This document shows positions 24,857-33,149 of a stretch of DNA of 60,427 nucleotides, one piece after another. This DNA is from Streptococcaceae bacterium (GTDB lineage Bacteria > Bacillota > Bacilli > Lactobacillales > Streptococcaceae). The stretch is from the NCBI GenBank assembly GCA_031253335.1, contig JAIRWF010000001.1:1-60427 (forward strand), given 5' to 3'. Below the pieces are notes generated by a model, which made no database searches, had not been told where the DNA came from, and was given only the letters and a program-made list of their open reading frames with translations. Made by a program: the position numbers and the translations under genes. Every line of letters starts with the position of its first letter. Position 1 is the first letter of the stretch.

Positions 24857-27016
24857 TTATTTGAAAAAATTAACAATTTTATTCCAAATATCTTTGGCCG
24901 TTTTTCCAGGATCAAATCCAGATGAATCACTTGAACTAGTGGTTGTAGTTGTACTTGATGTAGTGCTATTCCCAGTGGTGTGTGCCTCATATTGCTCTTC
25001 ATCAACGATATCGTCTTGCGTTTGACGGAGATATGTCCAACCCGGATATTCAGGTGCTATATTATGCTGTGTATAAGCATTTTGTACAGTAAATTGAGTT
25101 CCTGCTGTATAAGGTAACATATAGCTTGTCTCCTCACGAAAGACTTCAGAGGCATTATTCCAAGAGGTTCCTGGTAAAGTATTACTTGAGTTAGCAAAGC
25201 CCATCCATTCAGCAGTTACGAGGTCCGGCGTATAGCCGATGACCCAAGCATCTGTTGATTCATTTGTTCCTGTTTTTCCTGCCAGTGTATAGGATTTTGG
25301 ATAAGCCATAAGTCCTGTACCATTCGAGAAAGTCCCTAGCATCATCTCCGTCATTTTATCTGCAACATCAGACGAGATGACGCGCGTCTCGTTTCCAGAC
25401 GCACTTGCTATCACCTGACCAGCCGCATTTTCAATTTTTGTAATCAAATGCTGTGTCGGCATCACACCCCCATTAGCAAATGCTGTATAGGCCTGAGTCA
25501 TTTGCCAAGCGTTGGTTTTTAACCCTGAGCCCAAGACAGTAGATAGTGGAATGTCAGTGGAAGGAAGACTTGTAATGCCAAACTTTCTCCCAAGAGCATT
25601 CCCTTTTGAAGGCCCAATTTGCTCATAAGTTGTGATTGCTGGAATATTATAGGAATTAGCCAAAGCCTGGTACATAGGCATGGCGCCGCGCCATCCCGCC
25701 TCAGCATCTGTTGGCTTCCATCCTCCTGGATAAGTTGTCGCCACATCATAGACGGTCTTGTCAATCGTCCAACCATCTTCAATAGCTGGCGAATAGGCAA
25801 TCAAAGGTTTAATGGCAGAACCCGTTGATCGCTGCGCTTGTGTTGCATAATTAAAATCTGTATAGCCATTATAGCCCCGAGTGGCAGCATTTCCAACAAG
25901 GGCGCGAACCTCTCCATTTTTTGGATCTGTTGCAACAGATGCACCCTGCGCATAAGTCCCATCTGCCATCTGTGGAAATAAATCTAACATGGCATAGGTT
26001 TTTTGCATTCCATCTTGCATTTTTTGATCAATCCCCGTATAAATCTTATAGCCCCCATTCAAGATTTGATCGGTTGTAAGATGATAAGTTTTTTGGGCTT
26101 CTGCAACCACTGCGTTGTCGTAAGAAGGATACTTATAGGTCTGTGACGGAGCTTGATAGTTGTCTTTGAGCTCGGCAAGCATATTGACTTTTTGATATTT
26201 GTCGCAGTCCGCTTGAGACAGATAACCTGCATTAACCATATTTTGTAGAACAATATTACGACGTTCGGTAGCGTATTTTGCGTGGTCATAAAGCGGATTG
26301 TAATATGCAGGGAGGTTGGGAATTCCAGCAATCGTTGCTGCTTCATCAACAGTTAGTTGCGAAACGGGAACACCAAAATATTTCTCGCTTGCATCTTGAA
26401 CCCCGTAAATCCCATTTCCATATGGATTTTGATTAAGATACATCGTGAGAATATCATTTTTACTGTAATGTTTTGAAATCTGCAAAGCCAAAAAAATCTC
26501 ACGCGCTTTACGGTCAACTGTTTTAGCTTGCGAAAGATAAGCATTTTTTGCAATTTGCTGAGTAATCGTTGATCCACCCCCAAAATGTCCAAGCGTTCCC
26601 AAAGCCAAGAGCGTTCGCTCTACATTTACTCCGTTATTTTTATAAAAGGTGCGATCTTCTGTTGCTACAACAGCATTTTTTAAAGCTTCTGGGAGCTGGC
26701 TATAAGTCGTGGGTGTCCCTTTTTGGCCGGTTAGACTATCAGCCAGTTGTCCTTTATCATCATAGATTTGCGTCTGGGCACTGATTGACTGCTCAAGGAC
26801 ACTTACATTTGCAATTTTGCTCAAATAATAAAGATAGCCCGTCACGAGAATCAAGAAAATAGTCACAACTAAAAGCAAAACACGCGTACCATTGTAACGA
26901 CGCCAAAATCGCTTCACAGGTTTTGGAACCCATGCAAAAAGACTGAAACGTTGTTTTTTATCAGTTTCAACTTGATTTTCTAGTCTAGTATTTCGGCGTC
27001 GTGGTGGATTTTGCAT
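24857..27016 (-). CDS. pbp2A: Class A penicillin-binding protein, PBP2a type
   Basis: Bifunctional peptidoglycan glycosyltransferase and transpeptidase of 719 residues. A short cytoplasmic segment and one TM (about 47-68) precede the GT51 domain (EDRTFYKNNG with catalytic Glu; GGSTITQQIAKN). The transpeptidase has the active Ser in STGSAIKPL, SYN near 440 and KTGT near 560. The C-terminus is a Thr/Ser-rich tail. Streptococcal PBP2a genes adjoin rpmG-secE-nusG; here 7 kb with xyl genes and oatA lies between. The -10 box TAAAAT ends 6 nt before the ATG and there is no ribosome site. Confidence 0.95.
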   Translation of the reverse strand: MQNPPRRRNTRLENQVETDKKQRFSLFAWVPKPVKRFWRRYNGTRVLLLVVTIFLILVTGYLYYLSKIANVSVLEQSISAQTQIYDDKGQLADSLTGQKGTPTTYSQLPEALKNAVVATEDRTFYKNNGVNVERTLLALGTLGHFGGGSTITQQIAKNAYLSQAKTVDRKAREIFLALQISKHYSKNDILTMYLNQNPYGNGIYGVQDASEKYFGVPVSQLTVDEAATIAGIPNLPAYYNPLYDHAKYATERRNIVLQNMVNAGYLSQADCDKYQKVNMLAELKDNYQAPSQTYKYPSYDNAVVAEAQKTYHLTTDQILNGGYKIYTGIDQKMQDGMQKTYAMLDLFPQMADGTYAQGASVATDPKNGEVRALVGNAATRGYNGYTDFNYATQAQRSTGSAIKPLIAYSPAIEDGWTIDKTVYDVATTYPGGWKPTDAEAGWRGAMPMYQALANSYNIPAITTYEQIGPSKGNALGRKFGITSLPSTDIPLSTVLGSGLKTNAWQMTQAYTAFANGGVMPTQHLITKIENAAGQVIASASGNETRVISSDVADKMTEMMLGTFSNGTGLMAYPKSYTLAGKTGTNESTDAWVIGYTPDLVTAEWMGFANSSNTLPGTSWNNASEVFREETSYMLPYTAGTQFTVQNAYTQHNIAPEYPGWTYLRQTQDDIVDEEQYEAHTTGNSTTSSTTTTTSSSDSSGFDPGKTAKDIWNKIVNFFK

Positions 27017-27050
27017 AGCTCTATTTTACCATAATGCTATAATAGACCAC
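27017..27050. promoter_or_regulatory. Face-to-face leaderless promoters of pbp2A and the synthase
   Basis: Only 34 nt separate the two ATGs. Rightward: extended -10 TGCTATAAT ending at 27043, 7 nt before the ATG at 27051. Leftward: TAAAAT (27023-27028), 6 nt before the ATG at 27016. Neither side has a Shine-Dalgarno. The two polymerases could not bind together. Confidence 0.7.
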
Positions 27051-27899
27051 ATGAAATACACGTTTGAAATTAAACCTATGTTTTCTGGATTGACTATTAC
27101 AGAGCTCTTCAAGTGTTGGCATATTCCCAAAAAAATTGTGCATTTATTGCGTGAAAATCGCGGAATAAACTTAAACGATAATCTTACCAGTCTTAATCAG
27201 CTGCTAAACACAGGAGATAAGTTGACTATCCAGTTGCAACGCGAATGGTTCAGCGCGAAAAAACCTAAGTTGGGATCTAAAAATCTTGCAAATATTATTT
27301 GGGAAGATGAACATCTCGTAATTGTAAATAAACCTTTAGGCGTTAAAGTTCATGGAAATTCTCCAGACGAAATCGGGTTGGTTAATTATGTAGCCGCCGC
27401 CAGCGGCGGGGAAGCATACGTTGTCCACCGTCTTGACGCAGCAACCAGTGGATTGGTGCTCTTTGCAAAGACTCTTTGGGCTTTGCCTGTTTTATCTAAT
27501 ATGTTTGAAGTTAACGAAATTCATCGAACTTATGAAGCTGTAGTTCCTGGCACATTTTCTAAGAAAGATTTTGTGATAGCTGCTCCAATAGGTCGCGATC
27601 GTCATCACCCGACACGCAGGCGCGTTTCAGCCACAGGACAAAGCGCCAAAACTCACGTTCACATACTTGCCAAAGGCAAAGGGCTAAGCTTGGTAGAGTG
27701 TACACTTGAAACAGGTCGTACGCATCAGATTCGCGTTCACTTGGCATATCTAAAGCATCCTATCGTTGGGGATGCACTATATGGTGGAAAAACAAACGGG
27801 TGCTTGTTGTTGCACGCAAAAAGGATGCAATTTCAGCATCCTTTTACAGGTGATAATATAGATGTCTCTTGCAAAGCAGAACATTTCCCAGATTTCTAG
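27051..27899 (+). CDS. RluA-family 23S rRNA pseudouridine synthase
   Basis: Converts uridines to pseudouridine in rRNA. The 282-residue protein has the catalytic motif HRLDAATSGLVLFAK with the nucleophilic Asp, and LETGRTHQIRVHLAYL plus GDALYGG at the C-terminus. The N-terminal 80 residues form an S4-like region. It is divergent from pbp2A as in streptococci. The exact target site cannot be read from sequence. The ATG appears to be leaderless. Confidence 0.92.
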   Translation: MKYTFEIKPMFSGLTITELFKCWHIPKKIVHLLRENRGINLNDNLTSLNQLLNTGDKLTIQLQREWFSAKKPKLGSKNLANIIWEDEHLVIVNKPLGVKVHGNSPDEIGLVNYVAAASGGEAYVVHRLDAATSGLVLFAKTLWALPVLSNMFEVNEIHRTYEAVVPGTFSKKDFVIAAPIGRDRHHPTRRRVSATGQSAKTHVHILAKGKGLSLVECTLETGRTHQIRVHLAYLKHPIVGDALYGGKTNGCLLLHAKRMQFQHPFTGDNIDVSCKAEHFPDF

Positions 27900-27901
27900 G
27901 C

Positions 27902-28663
27902 TCAAACATTTCCAAAAAAATGATGTAATAATTCCATGAGAAATGCCACCAAAACAGCGCCAAAAATGAGTAAAAAGCTCTGTGCTCCAATAAAGCGACG
28001 TTCCTCATGCACATGAATATCTGGGATAATATCCGAAACAGCAATGTAAATAAAGAAGCCTGCGGTAATTCCAATCAAAGCACCTAGTGGCAAGCTTACT
28101 TCATGGCCTAGTGCATAAATAGCGATTGCGATTAATGTTGTAAATAAAGCAACAGCAACATTTATCAATGTCACACGTGTTTTATCAAGTCCTTTATAGA
28201 TGAGTAGGCCAAAATCTCCAACCGTATGCGGGATTTCATGAATCACGATAGCCACAGTTATGACAAGGCCAAGTCGTGACGACGTAAGAAAGCCCGCAGC
28301 GATAGCCACTCCATCAATGGCGCGATGTAAAATATTTCCAATGACAATCAACGGAACCGTCGCATCACGGTCTTCGTCAGCTTGATTGTCGTCACGGTGA
28401 TGATGAAACCAATGAACAAAACGTTCGAGCAAGAAAAAACCAAGGATACCCGCTAGTGTCCCTAAAAAGGCAAGATTAGGAGAACCTTCTCCTACAGCAT
28501 CGGGTAATAAATCTGTAAAGGCCGCTCCCAAAAGAGCACCTGCCGCAAACGGAGTAGCATAACGCGCAAAGGCCTCTACGCCTTTCTTTCGATAAATCAG
28601 AGTAATACCAAACGCCAAAGCAATCACATCGCCTAAAAGGCTTGCTAGTATCATCGTAATCAT
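27902..28663 (-). CDS. ZIP-family zinc transporter
   Basis: A 253-residue metal uptake permease with about eight TM segments. The ZIP metal-binding helices are visible as HRAIDGVAIAAGF and VIHEIPHTVGDFG. A His/Asp-rich loop HWFHHHRDDNQADED lies between TM3 and TM4. It overlaps the zitR stop by 4 bases, so both are cotranscribed under zinc control. In Lactococcus the zit locus instead encodes an ABC importer, so regulator and transporter are combined differently here. Export cannot be excluded for GufA-type members. Confidence 0.88.
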   Translation of the reverse strand: MITMILASLLGDVIALAFGITLIYRKKGVEAFARYATPFAAGALLGAAFTDLLPDAVGEGSPNLAFLGTLAGILGFFLLERFVHWFHHHRDDNQADEDRDATVPLIVIGNILHRAIDGVAIAAGFLTSSRLGLVITVAIVIHEIPHTVGDFGLLIYKGLDKTRVTLINVAVALFTTLIAIAIYALGHEVSLPLGALIGITAGFFIYIAVSDIIPDIHVHEERRFIGAQSFLLIFGAVLVAFLMELLHHFFGNV

Positions 28664-29109
28664 GACTGAATAACCTCCATGAGGCGCGTAAGGTACCGCG
28701 TGATAATCACTTGCTCAGATGGATCAAATTCTTGTACTAAGCTCACAAATGCAGAAAGGGTTTTTTTGTGGTGCGCAGAGTGCTCGGCAGCTATCGGCTC
28801 ACCTGCCTGCGCTAACCGAAAAACAACACGGCGGCTGTCATCAGTATCCCTCTTTGATTGCACCAAGGTATTGGTTGATAATTTCTTAAGCGCTTTTGTC
28901 ACAGCGGCCGCAGTTAAATCCAAAGTAGCCGCTATCTCCGAGTTTGTAAGTCCTTCTGGATGAGCACTTGCAAGCAACATCAAGATGTGCTCTTGCGTCG
29001 CTGTTAGCTGAGCCTTAGAGGTACAGTGCCCCAATAGCAATTCGTGCTGCGCGCTTAGTTGATTAACAAGATTCGTGGTCTTCTCCACAAGTGAATTATC
29101 TCCAAGCAT
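28660..29109 (-). CDS. zitR: MarR-family zinc-dependent repressor (ZitR/AdcR)
   Basis: A 149-residue winged-helix regulator. The N-terminal LGDNSLVEKTTNLVNQLSAQ with His-rich CTSKAQLTATQEHILMLLAS, the recognition region GLTNSEIAATLDLTAAAVTKALKKL and the wing QSKRDTDDSRRVVFRL are typical. Cys and His residues that bind zinc in AdcR appear to be present (Cys near 30, HSAHHKK near 108). Two AdcR-type boxes overlap its promoter, so it represses itself and the ZIP gene when zinc is sufficient. Confidence 0.88.
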   Translation of the reverse strand: MLGDNSLVEKTTNLVNQLSAQHELLLGHCTSKAQLTATQEHILMLLASAHPEGLTNSEIAATLDLTAAAVTKALKKLSTNTLVQSKRDTDDSRRVVFRLAQAGEPIAAEHSAHHKKTLSAFVSLVQEFDPSEQVIITRYLTRLMEVIQS

Positions 29110-29115
29110 TATTTT

Positions 29116-29153
29116 ATTTTAATACTTTACCAGTTAATTGTCAACTGGTAAAG
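29116..29153 (-). promoter_or_regulatory. zitR promoter with two ZitR/AdcR operators
   Basis: TTGACA (29139-29144), 17 nt, TAAAAT (29116-29121); the ATG follows 6 nt later, so the mRNA would be leaderless. The region 29125-29153 is a perfect inverted repeat with 11-bp arms CTTTACCAGTT and AACTGGTAAAG. Each arm matches the AdcR/ZitR box (TTAACYRGTTAA-like), and together they cover the -35 and spacer. Confidence 0.85.
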
Positions 29154-29191
29154 CAATTATTTTCTTTTCCTTGTAACAAATAAGCTTTTTT

Positions 29192-29199
29192 TGCGAATA
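29192..29199 (+). promoter_or_regulatory. Candidate ComX (cin/com) box before comGA
   Basis: TGCGAATA differs in one base from the streptococcal competence box TACGAATA read by the alternative sigma factor ComX. It lies 18 nt before the comGA ATG, and the GTGAGG ribosome site follows it closely. No vegetative promoter is apparent. Confidence 0.55.
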
Positions 29200-29217
29200 A
29201 TAATGTGTGAGGTAAAA

Positions 29218-30153
29218 ATGGAAAAATTCGCACAAAAATTTCTAATAGAGGCCGAAAAACTTGGCGCACAAGATTTATACGTCCTCCCAAGAGGGGATAA
29301 TTATCAGCTTCTCGCGCGCAATGGAGAGACACGCCATAAGTTGGCTTTGCTCCCAACAGAGAAAGCAACGCAGCTCATGGCACATTTCAAGTTTATTGCG
29401 GGAATGAATGTCGGTGAAAAAAGGCGGCCACAGCTGGGAAGTTGCCTTTATGATATTGGCGGGAGGATGCAGCGCCTGCGTTTATCTAGTGCGGGAGACT
29501 TTGAAAACCGAGAATCTATGGTGATTCGATTTTTATATGACGGAGAAAAGCCTCTCGGGTTTTGGATTGATGGTGAAAATGAAGCAAAGCGGTTGATTCA
29601 AGCGCGTGGGCTTTATCTTTTTTCAGGGCCTGTTGGTTCTGGAAAAACAACGCTCATGCATTATCTTGCGACACATTGTTTTACAAATAGTCAAATTATC
29701 AGTATTGAAGATCCAGTCGAGATTGTCAATCCTGACTTTCTTCAACTACAGCTCAACGAAACTATCGGGATGACTTACGACACTCTTATCAAGCTTTCTT
29801 TACGGCATATGCCAGATCTCGTCATGGTGGGGGAGATACGAGATGAGGAGACTGCGCGTGCAGTGATTCGCGCAAGTCTCACAGGCTACACTGTATTTTC
29901 AACGGTGCATGCGAAGTCTCCAAAGGGGGTGGTTGCACGTCTTATTGAGCTTGGTATTACGCAGGGCGAGCTAGCTAACGCTTTAAGCGGTATTGTTTAT
30001 CAGCGCTTGTTGAACCAAAAAGGACTTTTGGAGGTAGTAAATGAAAACTTTGCAGACTGGACGCCAAACAGTTGGAACGCGAAACTTCAAAGACTTGTTA
30101 CAGATGGATCTCTTGATGCTCGTCAGGCGAGGGCCGAGGAAATTAAAGCTTGA
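29218..30153 (+). CDS. comGA: Competence pilus ATPase ComGA
   Basis: Secretion ATPase that drives assembly of the transformation pilus at the inner face of the membrane. The start was set at MEKFAQKFLIEAEKLGAQDLYVLPRG after a GTGAGG site, not at the upstream TTG. Walker A is GPVGSGKTTLMH, the Asp box ISIEDPVEI, Walker B MPDLVMVGEIRDEETA, and the His box is ASLTGYTVFSTVHAKS. About 311 residues. First gene of a seven-gene operon. Confidence 0.95.
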   Translation: MEKFAQKFLIEAEKLGAQDLYVLPRGDNYQLLARNGETRHKLALLPTEKATQLMAHFKFIAGMNVGEKRRPQLGSCLYDIGGRMQRLRLSSAGDFENRESMVIRFLYDGEKPLGFWIDGENEAKRLIQARGLYLFSGPVGSGKTTLMHYLATHCFTNSQIISIEDPVEIVNPDFLQLQLNETIGMTYDTLIKLSLRHMPDLVMVGEIRDEETARAVIRASLTGYTVFSTVHAKSPKGVVARLIELGITQGELANALSGIVYQRLLNQKGLLEVVNENFADWTPNSWNAKLQRLVTDGSLDARQARAEEIKA

Positions 30154-31132
30154 GCAGCAAATTAAGCTTATTCAGCTCATGAATAATCTCTTTACAAGTG
30201 GTTTTCACCTGGGAGAAATCGTTGATTTTCTGGCGCGGAGTAAGTTGACAGATGCTCGTTTTGTCAATGAAATGGAGTTTGGACTTGCAGCAGGGAAAAA
30301 TCTTGCAGACATCCTTTCTGGATTGCGCTTTTCAAAACAGGTTGTGACACAAGTTGCACTTGCAGATAGTCATGGAAACCTTGCACAAACGCTGGTATTG
30401 GTAGAAACAAATCTCAGGAAGCTTGCGCAAGTCAAGAAAAAACTGATCCAAGTTGCCTCTTATCCTTTACTTCTTTTGGGCTTTCTCGTACTTATTATGC
30501 TGGGGCTTAAAAATTATCTTTTGCCGCAGATTGCCATGGACGGGTCGGGTGCGAACATTGCAACCATTCTCATTGGAAATCTTCCAACGATTTTCTTAGT
30601 CATTACAAGCACTTGTAGCTGTGTAGCGGTCGGCTTGTGGCAATTTGCCAAACGACAGCCTGCGCTTGTAATCGCTCACAAGCTTGCACGATTGCCCTTT
30701 ATCAGTCGCTTTGTTCGCGATTATCTAAGTGCTTATTTCGCTCGTGAGTGGGGCGTGCTGATCAGTCAAGGGCTAGATATTCGTGCTGTTCTTGACATCA
30801 TGGAAGCCACACCTTCAAGGATTTTTTCAGAAGTTGGTTCAAAACTGTCACAAAAAATGTCACAAGGCGGTGAGTTTGCAAGGGAAGTGAGTCGCTTGAA
30901 GCTCTTTAAGCCTGAACTTTCGCTCATGATTGAATACGGAGAGCTTAAAAGCCGTCTAGGAACTGAGTTAAGCGTTTATTCGGATGAGTGTTGGGAGCAA
31001 TTTTTTAGACGGGTGGATCGCGCTATGGCCTGGGTTCAGCCAGCGATTTTCCTCTTTGTAGCACTCATGATTGTCCTGATCTACGCGGCTATGCTCTTGC
31101 CAATCTACTCAAATATCAATAATAACTTTTAA
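30041..31132 (+). CDS. comGB: Competence pilus membrane protein ComGB
   Basis: PilC/GspF-type platform protein that couples ComGA to pilin assembly. The frame has 363 residues with three TM regions (about 145-165, 190-210, 335-360). The ATG at 30041 has a good GGAGG and overlaps comGA by 113 nt; an ATG at about 30104 is an alternative start. The ending AMVQ...ALMIVLIYAAMLLPIYSNIN is typical of the family. Confidence 0.92.
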   Translation: MKTLQTGRQTVGTRNFKDLLQMDLLMLVRRGPRKLKLEQQIKLIQLMNNLFTSGFHLGEIVDFLARSKLTDARFVNEMEFGLAAGKNLADILSGLRFSKQVVTQVALADSHGNLAQTLVLVETNLRKLAQVKKKLIQVASYPLLLLGFLVLIMLGLKNYLLPQIAMDGSGANIATILIGNLPTIFLVITSTCSCVAVGLWQFAKRQPALVIAHKLARLPFISRFVRDYLSAYFAREWGVLISQGLDIRAVLDIMEATPSRIFSEVGSKLSQKMSQGGEFAREVSRLKLFKPELSLMIEYGELKSRLGTELSVYSDECWEQFFRRVDRAMAWVQPAIFLFVALMIVLIYAAMLLPIYSNINNNF

Positions 31133-31141
31133 GGAGAAAAA

Positions 31142-31447
31142 ATGAAAAAAGCCACTGTTAAAGCCTTTACACTAATTGAAATGCTTGTCGTTCTGCTGAT
31201 TATCAGCATTCTCATCTTACTCTTTGTGCCAAATCTCGCGAAACAAAAAGATTCTGTAAAAAATACGGGGCAGGCTGCGATTGTCAAAGTCGTTGAAAGC
31301 CAGGCAGAGCTGTATGCGCTAGACCACAGTGATACACCAACCTTACATGCACTCACATCAGCAGGAAATATCACGCAAAAGCAAGCAGCTGAATATGACG
31401 CCTATTATGCTGCGCACTCAGGAGAGAGTCGTGAAATCAACAATTAG
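31142..31447 (+). CDS. comGC: Major competence pseudopilin ComGC
   Basis: Major pilin of the transformation pilus. The 101-residue protein has a class III signal, AFTLIEMLVVLLIISILILLF, cleaved before Phe by the prepilin peptidase, with Glu at +5. A hydrophobic helix leads to a soluble C-terminal part with EAYALDHSDTP-like helix residues. AAGGAGAAAA precedes its start. Confidence 0.93.
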   Translation: MKKATVKAFTLIEMLVVLLIISILILLFVPNLAKQKDSVKNTGQAAIVKVVESQAELYALDHSDTPTLHALTSAGNITQKQAAEYDAYYAAHSGESREINN

Positions 31448-31811
31448 AGCTTTTACACTGCTTGAAAGTCTTTTAGTACTGGCTATTTCAAGTTTTCTCT
31501 TGTTGCTCTTTGCAGGCGGTGGCATGACAGTAGTTCATACTGTGAGAAGTATTTTATTTTTGGCGCAGTTTGAAAATGACTATAAAAGTGCACAGATTCA
31601 AGCAGAAAGTACACATCAAATGAAGGCATTCACGCTACCTAAAGAGACGGATGAGGTGCGTTTTTCAGGGACAACGATAACGTTTGATGCGCAGGGCAAC
31701 AACTCAAGTCTTAAAAAGTTGGTATTCACTTTGCCTTACGTACACCAGACGGTCAGTTATCAGCTTGAAATGGGAAGCGGGAAATATCGGAAAACGGTGT
31801 TACATGAATAA
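31431..31811 (+). CDS. comGD: Minor competence pseudopilin ComGD
   Basis: Minor pilin with the prepilin motif AFTLLESLLVLAISSFLLLLF. The start was set at GTG 31431 (VKSTIRAF...), which has AGGAGAG in front; the open frame extends further upstream over comGC. 126 residues. It overlaps comGC by 17 nt. Confidence 0.88.
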   Translation: MKSTIRAFTLLESLLVLAISSFLLLLFAGGGMTVVHTVRSILFLAQFENDYKSAQIQAESTHQMKAFTLPKETDEVRFSGTTITFDAQGNNSSLKKLVFTLPYVHQTVSYQLEMGSGKYRKTVLHE

Positions 31812-32094
31812 AAAACACATAAGGGCATATATTTTACTTGAAAGTTTGATTGCCTTGGCATTGCTTGCGACGATTACAACAGTGATTTTGGGGCAGATAT
31901 CAGCAAGCCACCGAGCAGTCCGAACTTATAACCAGCGGATTGAAGAGTTGAACACAGCAAACATGGCGCTTGCTTCAGGGAAAAGCCAACTCTCTGAAAA
32001 TGGCGTTAATGTTTCTGTACAAAAAAACGCGGCTGGGATCGTCGTCCAATCAGATGGAAAAGAGGTGTTGCAACTTGAAATTCAAACACCTTAG
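31804..32094 (+). CDS. comGE: Minor competence pseudopilin ComGE
   Basis: A 96-residue minor pilin starting MNKKHIRAYILLESLIALALLATI. The prepilin site has Tyr-Ile in place of the usual Phe-Thr, but the +5 Glu is kept. It overlaps the comGD stop by 8 nt. Confidence 0.86.
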   Translation: MNKKHIRAYILLESLIALALLATITTVILGQISASHRAVRTYNQRIEELNTANMALASGKSQLSENGVNVSVQKNAAGIVVQSDGKEVLQLEIQTP

Positions 32095-32506
32095 AGCATT
32101 TACCTTGTTAGAGTGCCTAGTAGCTTTGTTTGTTTTATCAGGGAGTGTCCTCGTCATTCAAGGGCTCACAAAGCTAACCCACAATGAGGTACAACTTTTG
32201 CAAAATCAATCTGATGCGGACTGGCAGAGCTTTTGTGCTCAGTTGCGGTATGAACTTGATGGCAGTCACTATGTCAAAGTTGAAAATAATTTTTTATATG
32301 TGACCAAAACGGATGATTGGCGCTTTGGCTACAACACTGGTGATGATTTTCGGAAGTCTCACGCCAACGGACAAGGTTATCAGCCGATGCTGCACGGTGT
32401 TGCAGCTTGCAAAATATCTGCAAGTACTGACAAAACGGTCACAATCCGCTTGCAGCTTGTGAAAGGAGGTGAAAAGTGCTTCATTTACCATTTCACAGAC
32501 AAGTAA
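32075..32506 (+). CDS. comGF: Minor competence pseudopilin ComGF
   Basis: A minor pilin of about 143 residues. The start was set at TTG 32075 (KFKHLRAFTLLECLVALFVLSG) with GAGGTG 7 nt before it; ATG 32054 is an alternative. The later part has YKVENNFLY-like beta strands and the WRFGYN...FRKSHANGQGYQPML segment typical of ComGF. Confidence 0.86.
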   Translation: MKFKHLRAFTLLECLVALFVLSGSVLVIQGLTKLTHNEVQLLQNQSDADWQSFCAQLRYELDGSHYVKVENNFLYVTKTDDWRFGYNTGDDFRKSHANGQGYQPMLHGVAACKISASTDKTVTIRLQLVKGGEKCFIYHFTDK

Positions 32507-32766
32507 GAGGTGGTATTATGCTGTTTGCACTGATTCTTGCAGCTATCTTTAGCCTTATCCTCGCTTTTTATCTTCATGTGCAAGTGGCAACTTACCGCAA
32601 CCTCAAGGCCCAAGAAGATTATCAAACAGCACAATTAATGGTCACTGTAGCCAGTAAGCAATTCCCAAATGGGGAGGGATTTCTACAATTTCGGCAGGGG
32701 ATTGTCGAGATGACCAATGGGAAAGTAAAAGTGGTTTTAGCAGATGGGTCAAAATTTGATTTTTAA
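32476..32766 (+). CDS. comGG: Competence protein ComGG
   Basis: Last gene of the comG operon. GTG start with an excellent AAAGGAGGTGAAAA site inside comGF. The 96-residue protein has one hydrophobic helix (MLFALILAAIFSLILAFYLHVQ) and a short beta-rich C-terminus ending VVLADGSKFDF. A terminator follows at once. Confidence 0.84.
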   Translation: MLHLPFHRQVRGGIMLFALILAAIFSLILAFYLHVQVATYRNLKAQEDYQTAQLMVTVASKQFPNGEGFLQFRQGIVEMTNGKVKVVLADGSKFDF

Positions 32767-32791
32767 AAACGCCTTAGTCGGCGTCTTTTTT
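32766..32791. terminator. Bidirectional terminator between comGG and mscL
   Basis: ACGCC-TTAGTC-GGCGT with T6 on the plus side and T5 on the minus side. The mscL stop codon lies in the loop, so both genes share the structure. Confidence 0.85.
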
Positions 32792-33148
32792 GAGTAAATC
32801 ACGGATTTCTTTGAGGGTGGAGAGTTCTTCGGACTGTGTGCTTTCTGCAACTTCTTCTTGCTTGCGGAAAATCTGGTTCATGCCTTTGATGACAAGGAAG
32901 ACGATGAACGCGGTCAGTAAGAAACTGATAAAATCATTGATAAAATCCCCATAAGCAAAGTCTGCTTTTCCAATCGTGAAATGGAGCCCAGCAAGCTGCG
33001 AGCGATTAATTACGAGCCCAATGAGGGGGTTGATAAAGTCATTGACAAAGGATTTCACGAGAGTTGTGAGGGCTGAGCCAATAATCACACCAACTGCAAG
33101 ATCTACAACATTACGATGAGAGAGGAATTCTTTAAATTCGCGCCACAT
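32774..33148 (-). CDS. mscL: Large-conductance mechanosensitive channel
   Basis: Opens under membrane tension to release solutes during osmotic downshock. The 124 residues match the family: N-terminal helix MWREFKEFLSHRNVVDLAVG, TM1 to about residue 42, periplasmic loop, TM2 (FLLTAFIVFLVIKGMNQIF) and a Glu-rich C-terminal helix. It is 1 nt from yebC and likely cotranscribed with it. Confidence 0.96.
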   Translation of the reverse strand: MWREFKEFLSHRNVVDLAVGVIIGSALTTLVKSFVNDFINPLIGLVINRSQLAGLHFTIGKADFAYGDFINDFISFLLTAFIVFLVIKGMNQIFRKQEEVAESTQSEELSTLKEIRDLLKKDAD

Positions 33149-33149
33149 G

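Noticed and set aside
29191-29217. Earlier TTG start for comGA
   Set aside because: It would begin inside the candidate ComX box and lacks a ribosome site; the ATG at 29218 follows GTGAGG.
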